The position numbers were made by a program, and so were the translations under genes. A DNA stretch of 64,000 nt, from the NCBI GenBank assembly GCA_036268075.1, contig DATAUV010000001.1, positions 124,001 to 188,000 of the forward strand, given 5' to 3'. Numbering within the stretch: the first letter of the stretch is position 1; every line of letters starts with the position of its first letter. Positions 1 through 7,457 of this stretch are shown here, in pieces. The stretch comes from DATARH01 sp036268075. GTDB lineage: Bacteria; Pseudomonadota; Alphaproteobacteria; ATCC43930; CGMCC-115725. The notes under the pieces were generated by a model. That model made no database searches, was not told the origin of the DNA, and was given only the letters and a program-made list of their open reading frames with translations.

Positions 1-20
1 TGTTGCGGGGGCATCCTTTT

Positions 21-51
21 AATCGCACCCGACGAAAGCCGGGATGCGATT
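21..51. other. Inverted repeat downstream of the lectin gene
   Basis: Seven-base arms at 21-27 and 45-51 pair perfectly and enclose a further cccg/cggg pairing with a small loop. It lies just past the stop codon of the minus-strand lectin gene, so it could be a transcript end. There is no convincing T-tract on the minus strand, so a Rho-independent terminator is only a possibility. Confidence 0.35.
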
Positions 52-63
52 TCAAGAGAGGCC

Positions 64-375
64 TCAGTTCAAAATCGCGCCCGGCCCCGGTTGGCAATTC
101 CTGATGTTGGGGTCGATCTTGCAGCCGCAGACGGAGAGGCGGCCGGGGATCGTCGTCAGCCAGCTTCCGGTCCAGCCGCCGAAGGGCCAGCAGACGAGCG
201 GGCATTTCTTTTGGGCGTCCTTGTTGCTCCAGATCGGGTTGAGGTGGCCGTTGCGGTAGTTGACCGAGGGGATGTCATAGGCGGCGGCCGAGCGGGCCAA
301 CATCCCCGCCAACATCCCCGCCAACATCCCGGCCAACATCATCGATGCCAACGCCAACAGCGCGATCTTTCGCAT
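64..375 (-). CDS. Small exported mannan-binding (MVL-type) lectin
   Basis: A 103-aa protein. Residues 1-32 form a signal peptide (Met-Arg-Lys, then a hydrophobic stretch ending in AAA), so export is expected. The mature part carries one copy of the MVL pattern known from the Microcystis viridis lectin: PIWSNKDAQ near residue 45, then GGWTGSW and an SVCGC segment. Four clustered cysteines suggest disulfides. Family members bind oligomannose glycans; that role is inferred. The start at 375 is preferred because the signal peptide begins there; an in-frame ATG at 453 would add a basic, non-signal leader. The signal core contains a four-fold 12-bp repeat. MVL has two repeats, this protein only one. 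Confidence 0.72.
   Translation of the reverse strand: MRKIALLALASMMLAGMLAGMLAGMLARSAAAYDIPSVNYRNGHLNPIWSNKDAQKKCPLVCWPFGGWTGSWLTTIPGRLSVCGCKIDPNIRNCQPGPGAILN
296..343. repeat. Four 12-bp tandem repeats inside the lectin signal peptide
   Basis: Units at 296-307, 308-319, 320-331 and 332-343 are near-identical (gccaacatcccc type). Read on the minus strand they encode Met-Leu-Ala-Gly four times in the hydrophobic core of the signal peptide. The period is a multiple of three, so copy-number change would lengthen or shorten the core without a frameshift. Confidence 0.9.
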
Positions 376-391
376 GGTCTTTCCCCGCTCG

Positions 392-1066
392 TCAAAATGC
401 CGCCTCCGATGCCAGGACCAGCCGCCGCACCTCGTGCAGATCGGCCGCCACAAGCGTGCAGAGCGCGCGGATTTCGTCGGTCGGCGCTACCAAATCCGGG
501 ACCATCGCGGTCATCATTCCGGCGGCGCTCGCCGACCGTACGCCGTTGGGCGAATCCTCCAGCGCCAGGCAGGAATCGGGAACGGCGCCGAGCCGCGCGG
601 CGGCGGTGAGGTACGGGTCGGGCGCGGGTTTGCCGACGGGATAGTCGCCGTGGCCGACAATCGTGTCGAAGCGATCTGCCAAGCCATGCGCCGCCAAATG
701 ACGCTGTACGGTGCGGTGCGACGACGAGGTTGCGATCGCTTTCGGGAGGCGCAGCCGGTCCAGCAAGTCGAGCAGCTCGGGAACACCCGGCTTCAGCGCC
801 AGGCGCGCGTCGGCGATCACCCAGAAATGGCGCAGCCAGGCCGCCTCGAAGTCGTCGACCGGGAAAGCAGTGCCGAAATGCTCGATCAGCATCTCGCGGC
901 CGCGCTGCCAGGGCAGCCCCACGAGGCGCAGGATGATGCCCGAGCCGATGTCGTGGCCGCCGTCAGTGGCCGCGAGCAGCGCCGCCTCCTGGTAGAGCGT
1001 TTCGGTATCGAACAAGAGGCCGTCCATGTCGAAGATGACAGCGCGGGGCATGTGCGGCAGGTTCAT
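392..1066 (-). CDS. HAD-superfamily hydrolase (phosphatase/phosphoglucomutase-like)
   Basis: A 224-aa protein of the beta-phosphoglucomutase-like branch of HAD enzymes. Visible motifs are I (DMDGLLFDTE, nucleophile and acid/base Asp near the N-terminus), II (ATSSS), and III/IV (GKPAPDPY followed by LEDSPNGVRSA). Such enzymes hydrolyse or transfer phosphate on small sugar phosphates in the cytoplasm with Mg2+; the substrate cannot be read from sequence. The start at 1066 is chosen for a family-like length; an ATG at 1051 is also possible. It is divergent from the MFS gene at 1197. Confidence 0.85.
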   Translation of the reverse strand: MNLPHMPRAVIFDMDGLLFDTETLYQEAALLAATDGGHDIGSGIILRLVGLPWQRGREMLIEHFGTAFPVDDFEAAWLRHFWVIADARLALKPGVPELLDLLDRLRLPKAIATSSSHRTVQRHLAAHGLADRFDTIVGHGDYPVGKPAPDPYLTAAARLGAVPDSCLALEDSPNGVRSASAAGMMTAMVPDLVAPTDEIRALCTLVAADLHEVRRLVLASEAAF

Positions 1067-1196
1067 CCCACAGGATAACACGGTTGCGGGTAGCGCATCG
1101 CGGCACGCGCAAACCGCTTCGTCGCGCCGCGATGGCATGTCACTGTTGGAGTAAAGATGGCGCCCGTTGAGCGCCGTGCTTGCGAGGGGGACCGCG

Positions 1197-2480
1197 ATGA
1201 CGTACCGCCGGTTTGGGGTCTATGGCCTCCTGTTCCTGTTCAACGTGATCGCCTATGTCGACCGGGTGAACATCTCGGTCGCCGGGAAGCCGATCGCGGC
1301 CGAGCTGCATTTGTCGCCCGTGGCGCTCGGCTATCTGTTCTCGTCGTTCTTCTGGGCCTATGTCGTGACCATGCTGCCCGGCGGGAGACTGATCGACCGC
1401 CTGGGCCCGCATGTCGTGGCGAGCATCGCGACGACCATCTGGTCTGCCGCGCAGATGCTGACCGGCGCCGCGACCAGCTTTTTCGTGATGCTCCTGACGC
1501 GGCTCGGGATGGGGGTCGGGGAGGCGCCGTTCGCGCCGGTGACCTATCGCAGCGTGCGTGCCTGGGGCCCCTATACCGAGCGCGGCACGGCGATCGCGTT
1601 CATCTCGGCCGGGGCGAGCCTCGGGCCGGCATTGGGCGCGCCGGTTGTGGCGTGGCTGATCCAGTCGCTCTCCTGGCGGTGGTCGTTTGTGATCACCGGG
1701 GCGGTCGGGTTCATCTGGGTCGTCGTGTGGTCGCTGCTGGTGTCGACGCCGGAAAAGACGACGTGGATCCCCGAGCCCGAGCGGAAGCGCATCCTGGCCG
1801 AGCGCGACGCCGGTATCGAGCCGCCGAGCCATGGCGGCGTCGGCTATCGCGGCCTGCTCCGGGCGCCGGCGATGTGGGGGCTTTTCGTGTCGCAGGGGTG
1901 CTGCGTCTACTCGCTGTACCTGTATTTGACCTGGCTGCCGAACTACCTGGAAAACGCGCGCGGCTTGTCGCTCATGCAGGCCGGGGTGTTCACCTCGATC
2001 CCGTTCTTCGTCGCGACGGTACTGAATGTCGTGGTCAACTGGATCGGCGACAAAACCCTGTCGGCGCGGGCGCTGCATGCCGGGAAACGGCGATATCTGC
2101 TGGGCCTTGTCCTGGTGCTGACCGCCGCGGGGCTGTTCGTGCCCTATGTCGAGTCGCTGACCGCGGTGACGGTGCTGGTCTCGATCGCGGTGACGTTCAG
2201 CAATGTCGGGCCGGCGACCAACGCGGCGCTCGTCAGCGACATATTGCGCTCGCCGGCGGATGCGGGGCGGGCCTTCGCCTTCCTCGTCCTCGGCGGCAAT
2301 ACCTTCGGCCTCTGCGCACCGATCGTGACGGGCTATATCGTCTCGGCCACCGGCACGTTCAGCGCCGCCTTTACCGTCGCCGGCGTGCTGGCCCTGATCG
2401 GCGCCGCCAGCGCCTTCATCTTCGGCCGCGGCACGATCGGCGAGGTCGCGGGCGCGGCACAGCCGGCGCTGGCGGATTAG
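1197..2480 (+). CDS. MFS transporter (anion:cation symporter-like)
   Basis: A 427-aa polytopic membrane protein with about 12 hydrophobic segments. The MFS loop 2-3 motif (GGRLIDRLGPH) follows the second helix, and the N-terminal pattern YVDRVNISVA is typical of the ACS family that carries organic anions such as hexuronates or phthalate-like acids. The ATG at 1197 has a GAGGGGG ribosome site six bases upstream; an in-frame TTG at 1167 lacks this. The substrate is unknown. It converges on the ATP-grasp gene with only eight bases between stops. Confidence 0.85.
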   Translation: MTYRRFGVYGLLFLFNVIAYVDRVNISVAGKPIAAELHLSPVALGYLFSSFFWAYVVTMLPGGRLIDRLGPHVVASIATTIWSAAQMLTGAATSFFVMLLTRLGMGVGEAPFAPVTYRSVRAWGPYTERGTAIAFISAGASLGPALGAPVVAWLIQSLSWRWSFVITGAVGFIWVVVWSLLVSTPEKTTWIPEPERKRILAERDAGIEPPSHGGVGYRGLLRAPAMWGLFVSQGCCVYSLYLYLTWLPNYLENARGLSLMQAGVFTSIPFFVATVLNVVVNWIGDKTLSARALHAGKRRYLLGLVLVLTAAGLFVPYVESLTAVTVLVSIAVTFSNVGPATNAALVSDILRSPADAGRAFAFLVLGGNTFGLCAPIVTGYIVSATGTFSAAFTVAGVLALIGAASAFIFGRGTIGEVAGAAQPALAD

Positions 2481-2488
2481 CGCCGCGG

Positions 2489-3604
2489 TCAGCGGAAGTA
2501 GTGGGGCACGAAGCGGCTGGTGTTGCGGGTGACCGGATCGCGGTCTTCGCGCAGGCCGACGCCGCCGGCCTTTCCCGCGACGACCCACGAGCCGATCAGC
2601 GCATGCCAGCCGTCGAACACCGGTAGCGGCGCCAGCGCCTGATACACCTGCCCGCGATGTCCCCGGCCGGGCTCGCCGGCGGCGAGGAGGCGGACATCCT
2701 TGCCCTCGCGGCCGTAGATCGGTTTTTCGACGCACGGGCCGGCGATCGCGGCGCGCTCGCGCGAGGCCGCGAGCAGGTTCGGGTGGCCGGGGAACATCTC
2801 CCACAGCACCGCGAGGATCGCCTTGTTCGCGAGGATCATCTTCCACGGCGGCTCGACGATGCCGATCCTGTCGGTCACCAGATGCGCGCCGAACTGCTCG
2901 CGCAACAGCCATTCCCACGGGTAGAGCTTGAACAGGAAGCGGATCGGCGCCTCGGCCAGATCGGTGAAGATCTCGCCGTTCCAGCCGATATCGGCGATGT
3001 CGAGCGGGGCGGCGTCCCAACCCGCCTGCCCCGCGACGTCCTGCATGTACTCGACCGTCCGGCGATCCTCCAGATCGGTGAAATAGCCGGTCAGGTGCAG
3101 CCGGGAGCCGGCCGGCGCCAGGTCGCGCAGCGCCTTCCACCGGTCGATCAGCTTTTCATGGATCGAGTTGAACTGGTCCGCGCCGGGCTTTACCTCTTCC
3201 AGCCAATACCATTGCACGACCGCCGCCTCGATCAGCGCGGTTGGCGTGTCGGCGTTGTATTCGAGCATCTTCGGCGGCGAGAGCCCGTCATAGGCGAGGT
3301 CGAAACGGCCGTAGAGATCGGGGTCGCGGCGGCGCCACGATTCGGCGATCCAGGGCCAGTAGGCCGGCGGAATATCAAGCCGACCGAGCTCGCCCCTTGT
3401 CACCACCCGGTCGACCGCTTCGAGGCAGAGGCCGTGCAGCGTCTCGGTCGCCTCTTCGAGCGTGTCGACCTCGTCGGCGGTGAAGGCATAGCAGGCCGCC
3501 TCCCACCAATAGGGCTCGCCGTCGGCGCCGGTGTGGAAGTCGAGCCCCAGCGCCTCGATTTTTTGCGGCCAGTCGGGGCGGGGGGCGAGGGTTTCGCGCC
3601 GCAT
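2489..3604 (-). CDS. Glutathionylspermidine synthase-like ATP-grasp ligase (YgiC/YjfC type)
   Basis: A 371-aa protein of the glutathionylspermidine synthase C-terminal family. The body runs from an aromatic N-terminal segment (EPYWWEAACYAF) through acidic metal/ATP residues to a glycine-rich C-terminus (VVAGKAGGVGLRED) and ends in HYFR. These ATP-grasp enzymes make an amide bond between a peptide and an amine. E. coli YgiC/YjfC are the closest known architecture and their substrate is unsettled. There is no amidase domain. It is the last gene of a three-gene minus-strand operon; its ATG directly abuts the stop of the upstream gene. Confidence 0.85.
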   Translation of the reverse strand: MRRETLAPRPDWPQKIEALGLDFHTGADGEPYWWEAACYAFTADEVDTLEEATETLHGLCLEAVDRVVTRGELGRLDIPPAYWPWIAESWRRRDPDLYGRFDLAYDGLSPPKMLEYNADTPTALIEAAVVQWYWLEEVKPGADQFNSIHEKLIDRWKALRDLAPAGSRLHLTGYFTDLEDRRTVEYMQDVAGQAGWDAAPLDIADIGWNGEIFTDLAEAPIRFLFKLYPWEWLLREQFGAHLVTDRIGIVEPPWKMILANKAILAVLWEMFPGHPNLLAASRERAAIAGPCVEKPIYGREGKDVRLLAAGEPGRGHRGQVYQALAPLPVFDGWHALIGSWVVAGKAGGVGLREDRDPVTRNTSRFVPHYFR

Positions 3605-3952
3605 CTAGCTGCCCGCGTGGGCCGAATGCGCAAAGCCGCCGAACCCGCCGCGCACACTGCTGGTGACCGAGGCATGAACGCCGGTGCGGCCGGGGCCGGG
3701 ATCGCCGGCGGGCGCGGCACTGCGATCGGCGGTGTATTCGGGGCCGCGGTAGTTGATGTAGGTGAAGCTGGTGCTGCCCGACGGGGCCGGCTGACATAGC
3801 TGCGGCGTGTAGTCCCGCTCGCAGGCGGCGCGGTCGTTGTAAAGGTTGCGCCGCATCTCGATACCCGGAAAGGCCGCGGCGGCGACGCCGATCCCGCCCG
3901 CCACCCCAACCAGGGTCACGATCACGACGGTCGAGCGGCGCTGCCGGTCCAT
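3605..3952 (-). CDS. Small membrane-anchored YgiB/DUF1190-like protein
   Basis: A 115-aa protein with one N-terminal hydrophobic helix (residues 8-27), two cysteines in the following segment (RAACERDY and QLCQP), then a Ser/Gly/Pro-rich tail with FTYINYRGPEYT. I assign it to the YgiB/YjfM (DUF1190) type from its size, anchor, Cys pattern, low-complexity tail and position between DUF350 and YgiC-like genes, the order seen in E. coli yjfLMC. Sequence similarity alone is modest. The function is unknown; a surface or inner-membrane partner of the ligase is inferred. Confidence 0.6.
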   Translation of the reverse strand: MDRQRRSTVVIVTLVGVAGGIGVAAAAFPGIEMRRNLYNDRAACERDYTPQLCQPAPSGSTSFTYINYRGPEYTADRSAAPAGDPGPGRTGVHASVTSSVRGGFGGFAHSAHAGS

Positions 3953-3957
3953 CGCAA

Positions 3958-4362
3958 TCAGCCCGCCATGCAGGCCGCGTCGAGGATGCCGAGCGACACC
4001 GACAACCCGGCGAGAAACGCGGCGTCGGAGATTTTTCCATCCGACACCGCCTGCGGCAGATGCGGCATCAAGAGGCGCGCGACCAGAAACCCGCCGAGCT
4101 GCACGAGCATCGCGATGACGCCCCAGATCACGAGGTCGACGAGCGTCGCGCTGTGGGCGATGACGCTGGCGAGCGGGATCACGAAGCCCAGAAGGCCGCC
4201 ATTGAGCGCGACCGCCGCGGCGACATTGCCCTCACGAATGAGCGCGAGCTCGCGATGCGGCGTGATCCGCACGTAGACCGCGAGGAACAGGGCGGTCAGG
4301 ACCGCCGCGCCGATGAAATAAGCGAGGAAATTCGAAAGGTTCGACAATGTCCCGGCAACCAC
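3958..4362 (-). CDS. DUF350 family membrane protein (YjfL-like)
   Basis: A 134-aa protein with four predicted membrane helices: FLAYFIGAAVLTALFLAVY, a glycine-rich GGLLGFVIPLAS segment, LVIWGVIAMLVQLGGFLVA and a C-terminal helix. The RITPHREL loop and the NGGLLGF motif fit DUF350. GTG start at 4362 with a GGGAGG ribosome site. It heads the operon with the DUF1190-like and ATP-grasp genes, five bases apart. The biochemical function is not established. Confidence 0.8.
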   Translation of the reverse strand: MVAGTLSNLSNFLAYFIGAAVLTALFLAVYVRITPHRELALIREGNVAAAVALNGGLLGFVIPLASVIAHSATLVDLVIWGVIAMLVQLGGFLVARLLMPHLPQAVSDGKISDAAFLAGLSVSLGILDAACMAG

Positions 4363-4447
4363 GCCCGTCCTCCCACAGATTGCCCTCGCTCCTCATATAA
4401 TCTATCGCCGGACGCGGCGGGAGGTCGTGGGGTCCTTCTTTTTTCGT

Positions 4448-4741
4448 CTATTCGCCCGACCACGGCAGCTGTGACGTGTGGCGAATATGCAGAATTTGAA
4501 CGACGCCTAGCTCGGGAGTCTCGTAGTAGATCAGATAGGGGTACCGGAGCACCGACGCCACGCGCGCTCCTGGGCGTGTCGGAACTTGCCGTCCGCTTTG
4601 CGGCCGGGTGGCGATGTGCACGATGACCTCGTCAAAGCGCGCCGCGATCCGATCACCAAGCCCGGCTATCCCGAGCCCCTCGTAGTATGCGGCAATGCTG
4701 CGGAGATCGGCGACGGCCCGCTTGGTATATTCGACCGTCAT
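4448..4741 (-). CDS. ParE/RelE-superfamily toxin
   Basis: A 97-aa protein with the ParE/RelE fold signature: YTKRAVADLRSIAAYY at the N-terminus, a central PQSGRQV segment, the RYPYLIYYE strand and VQILHIRHTSQ at the C-terminus. ParE toxins poison DNA gyrase, whereas RelE members cleave mRNA; the HIRH ending and missing RelE catalytic set favour ParE. Its ATG overlaps the stop of the preceding gene by ATGA, so it is translated after its antitoxin. Confidence 0.85.
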   Translation of the reverse strand: MTVEYTKRAVADLRSIAAYYEGLGIAGLGDRIAARFDEVIVHIATRPQSGRQVPTRPGARVASVLRYPYLIYYETPELGVVQILHIRHTSQLPWSGE

Positions 4742-4962
4742 ACCCGCCGGAGGCGGGCGAATGCTGCTTCTACTTCCTCGAGAGTGGCGATCCCGCTCGC
4801 GCGAGCCTCGTCGATCGCACGCAATTCGTCCTCGGTCGCGTCATAGGGGGTGCCGTCGCACTCGGCCTCGATCTCAAGCGCGATCTCAACGAGCTGCTGC
4901 TGGCGCTCAGGTGGCCACGTCGGGACACGCCGGAGGACGGCTTCGATCTGATCTTTCGTCAT
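4738..4962 (-). CDS. Antitoxin of the ParE-type pair
   Basis: A 74-aa acidic protein beginning MTKDQIEAVLRRVPTWP and continuing with a long helical, Glu/Asp-rich region; the C-terminal arm (LEEVEAAFARLRRV) is the usual toxin-binding type. No ribbon-helix-helix is obvious, so the DNA-binding class is uncertain. The start at 4962 is preferred over an upstream one at 5028 because AGGAGG-like bases precede it. Autoregulation is expected for such pairs but no operator was identified. Confidence 0.75.
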   Translation of the reverse strand: MTKDQIEAVLRRVPTWPPERQQQLVEIALEIEAECDGTPYDATEDELRAIDEARASGIATLEEVEAAFARLRRV

Positions 4963-5002
4963 CGCTAGATCATATAGGAGGCAACACCGGACTTGAAGCT
5001 GC

Positions 5003-6238
5003 TTACCCCCGCGCGTTCGCGGCCGCACGCAGGTCGAAGCTTTCGTCGGCGGCCTGTTCGGGGGTGACGGTGCGACCGGCGGCTAGGATGCGGCGGGCGA
5101 AGGCGTGATCGGCGGGCTTGTTGATCGACTCGATGCCGAGGAGCTGGTCGCCGGCGTAGAGAAAGGCCGAGAACTCACCCCCGCCGAGCTTGCCGCGCAC
5201 GACGACGCGGTCGAAACCGGCGGTCAGCCCGACGATCTGCAGGCGCTCACTGCCCTGCTCGCTCCAAAACCAAGGCAGCGCCACATAGGGCCGCGGCTTG
5301 CCGTTGAGGCGGTCGGCGACGCAGCGGGCGTGGTCGGTGGCGTTCTGCACCGCCTCGAGCCGCACCGGGTTGACGCGCGAATGCACCGACGGAAACGAGA
5401 CGCAATCGCCGATCGCCGAGATCGCCGGGTCGGCGGTCCGCAACTGGTCGTCGACGACGATGCCGTTGCCGGTCGCGAGGCCGACGGCGGCGGCCAGCTC
5501 CATGTTGGGCACGACGCCGATGCTGATCACCACGAGGTCTGCCGCCAGCATCGTGCCGTCCTTGAGCGCGACGCCGGTCACTTTGCCGTGGTCGCCGACG
5601 ATGCGCTCGGCGGCGGCGCCGAAGGTGAACGCGACCCCGGCGGCGCGATGCGCGGCGAGGAAATGGCCGGAGGTGTCCGGGCAGATCACCCGAGCCATGA
5701 CCCGATCGACGAGCTCGACGACATGCACGGGCTTCCCGGCGGCGCGGGCGCAGGCGGCGAATTCGAGCCCGATGAACCCGGCGCCGATCACGACGCAGCT
5801 TTGCGCGAGCGCGAGACGCTGGCGGAGGTGGTCGGTCTCGGCGAGGTCGCGCAGATAGCACACGCCGTCGAGGTCGATGCCGGGCAGCGGCGGCACGCGG
5901 TTGCGCGCGCCGGTGGCGATGACGAGATGGTCGTAGCCGAGCGTCGCGCCGATCGCGAGCTTGACCGTCTTGGCGGCGCGGTCGATCTCGGTGGCGCGGG
6001 TGCCGCCGACATATTCGATGCGCTGGTCGTTGTAGAACCCCTCGGGCCGCATCAGCAGGAGGTCGAGGCCGATCTTGCCGTTGAGGTAGTCCTTGGAGAG
6101 CGGCGGGCGCTGGTACGGGAGGCCGGGCTCGTCGCCGACCAGCACCACCTCACCGTCATATCCGCCCTGGCGCAACGACGCGGCGACCTGGAACCCGCCA
6201 TGCCCGGCGCCGAGGATGACGACCTTGCCAGAAGGCAT
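5003..6238 (-). CDS. FAD-dependent ferredoxin reductase (putidaredoxin/rhodocoxin reductase-like)
   Basis: A 411-aa flavoprotein. The FAD Rossmann motif GAGHGGFQVA lies at the N-terminus. The NAD-binding motif GAGFIGLEFA is central, and SAIGDC marks the second FAD contact before a C-terminal dimer domain. This is the layout of NADH-dependent reductases that feed electrons to a [2Fe-2S] ferredoxin. The ATG at 6238 overlaps the ferredoxin stop (TAATG), so the two are one operon. No cytochrome P450 or ring-hydroxylating oxygenase is present nearby, so the final acceptor must be encoded elsewhere. Confidence 0.88.
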   Translation of the reverse strand: MPSGKVVILGAGHGGFQVAASLRQGGYDGEVVLVGDEPGLPYQRPPLSKDYLNGKIGLDLLLMRPEGFYNDQRIEYVGGTRATEIDRAAKTVKLAIGATLGYDHLVIATGARNRVPPLPGIDLDGVCYLRDLAETDHLRQRLALAQSCVVIGAGFIGLEFAACARAAGKPVHVVELVDRVMARVICPDTSGHFLAAHRAAGVAFTFGAAAERIVGDHGKVTGVALKDGTMLAADLVVISIGVVPNMELAAAVGLATGNGIVVDDQLRTADPAISAIGDCVSFPSVHSRVNPVRLEAVQNATDHARCVADRLNGKPRPYVALPWFWSEQGSERLQIVGLTAGFDRVVVRGKLGGGEFSAFLYAGDQLLGIESINKPADHAFARRILAAGRTVTPEQAADESFDLRAAANARG

Positions 6239-6561
6239 TAAGTTTGCGTCTCGGGCATCGTGACGACGAGCCCCTCCATGCCGGGGTTCATGACGAGTTG
6301 GCACGAGAGGCGGCTGTTGGGCTGGCGCGGCACCGCGGTGCCGTCGAGCATCGCGTCTTCGCCCAATTCCATCTCCGGCGTTTTCGCCAGCAGGTCCTCG
6401 CGGACGAAGACGTGACAGGTCGCGCACATGCACGACCCGCCGCACTCGGCAACGATGCCGTCGATGCCGTTGAGCACCGCGGCCTGCATGACGCTGGTCC
6501 CGACCGGCACGTCGAGCACGGTCTCCTTCCCGTCGTGGCTGATATAGGTCACTCGCGGCAT
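6238..6561 (-). CDS. [2Fe-2S] adrenodoxin/putidaredoxin-type ferredoxin
   Basis: A 107-aa electron carrier with cluster ligands C40-X5-C46-X2-C49-X37-C87, the adrenodoxin-type spacing. The C-terminal region carries the SCQ motif and short acidic helix expected for partner docking. The start at 6561 (MPRVTY) gives the family length; an in-frame start at 6639 adds a non-conserved leader. Upstream of and coupled to the reductase gene, with which it would form a class I electron-transfer chain. Confidence 0.9.
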   Translation of the reverse strand: MPRVTYISHDGKETVLDVPVGTSVMQAAVLNGIDGIVAECGGSCMCATCHVFVREDLLAKTPEMELGEDAMLDGTAVPRQPNSRLSCQLVMNPGMEGLVVTMPETQT

Positions 6562-6706
6562 GTTCTGATGCTTCCTCGCTTCGGACAGGGGTTGAGCCGT
6601 AAATGATCCGACGGCCGGGGTCGAGTGTTTTTGCTGCATGAAGGATGGGCGGCAGCCGCTTTCGGGGCCCCGCCGCCGCCCCGTGCTCTCTCCGCTTGGA
6701 GGTGCG

Positions 6707-7372
6707 ATGCCGCCGCAATGGGTCGAGGTGCTGGCCGCCGTCTACGTGCCGCTCTCTGTCGGGTCGGCTCTGGTGGTCTTGGCCGACATCTATCTCGTGG
6801 GCCGCCGCCAGAAGATGGCGATCATGGAGGCGGTGTGGCCCCTCACCGTCCTCTACTGGGGCTGCGCGGGACTCGTCTTCTATTTCGGCTTCGGGCGCAG
6901 TTCCGCCGCCGCAAGCGGGGAGCGTCAAGACCCGCCGATGGCGCAGGCTGCGTTCAAGGGTGCGGCGCATTGCGGGGCCGGCTGCGCGCTCGGCGATTTC
7001 ATCGGGGATTGGATCGTGTTCGCCGCCGGGCTACGCATATTCGGCTCGGCGCTCGGCGCGAAATATCTGGTCGCGTTCGCTCTCGCCTATGCATTCGGGA
7101 TAGGATTCCAGTACTTCTCGATCGCGCCGATGCGGGGGCTAGGGCTGGGCGAGGGACTTGTCGCCGCGATCAAGGCCGACACGCTGTCGCTGGTCGCCTA
7201 CGAGGTCGGCATGTTCGCCTGGATGGGCTTGCGGACCTGGCTCTACCCGGAGCTCGAACCGACATCGCTGCCTTATTGGCTGATGATGCAAGGTGCGATG
7301 GTGTTCGGCTTCGCGACCACCTATCCCGTGAACTGGTGGCTGATCCGCACCGGCGTCAAAGAGAAGATGTAG
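6707..7372 (+). CDS. DUF4396 domain membrane protein
   Basis: A 221-aa protein with six or so hydrophobic helices. The diagnostic segment is KGAAHCGAGCALGDFIGDW in the middle, with paired Cys and His, followed by helices and a TYPVNWWLIR ending near the C-terminus. DUF4396 proteins are conserved inner-membrane proteins of unknown function, sometimes fused to copper-related proteins, so a metal role is possible but not shown. ATG at 6707 has GGAGGT four bases upstream. Divergent from the ferredoxin gene. Confidence 0.8.
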   Translation: MPPQWVEVLAAVYVPLSVGSALVVLADIYLVGRRQKMAIMEAVWPLTVLYWGCAGLVFYFGFGRSSAAASGERQDPPMAQAAFKGAAHCGAGCALGDFIGDWIVFAAGLRIFGSALGAKYLVAFALAYAFGIGFQYFSIAPMRGLGLGEGLVAAIKADTLSLVAYEVGMFAWMGLRTWLYPELEPTSLPYWLMMQGAMVFGFATTYPVNWWLIRTGVKEKM

Positions 7373-7421
7373 GACGCCCCGCGCCCAGCAGCGCGTCGTC
7401 GCCCCGCGAGCGGAGCGGGTG

Positions 7422-7427
7422 TATAAT
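7422..7427 (+). promoter_or_regulatory. Candidate -10 box ahead of the amidohydrolase gene
   Basis: A perfect TATAAT lies 31 bases before the amidohydrolase ATG in an otherwise GC-rich gap. No good -35 is visible at the usual spacing, so this is a weak call. Confidence 0.35.
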
Positions 7428-7457
7428 GGTGCAAACGCCGCGCCAGGGAGCACCGCC

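Noticed and set aside
1140..3140. 666-codon minus-strand open frame
   Set aside because: Overlaps the MFS gene antisense and the ATP-grasp gene in another frame; composition is typical of a shadow frame.
5105..6241. 378-codon plus-strand frame over the ferredoxin reductase
   Set aside because: Antisense to a well-supported flavoprotein and lacks any motif.
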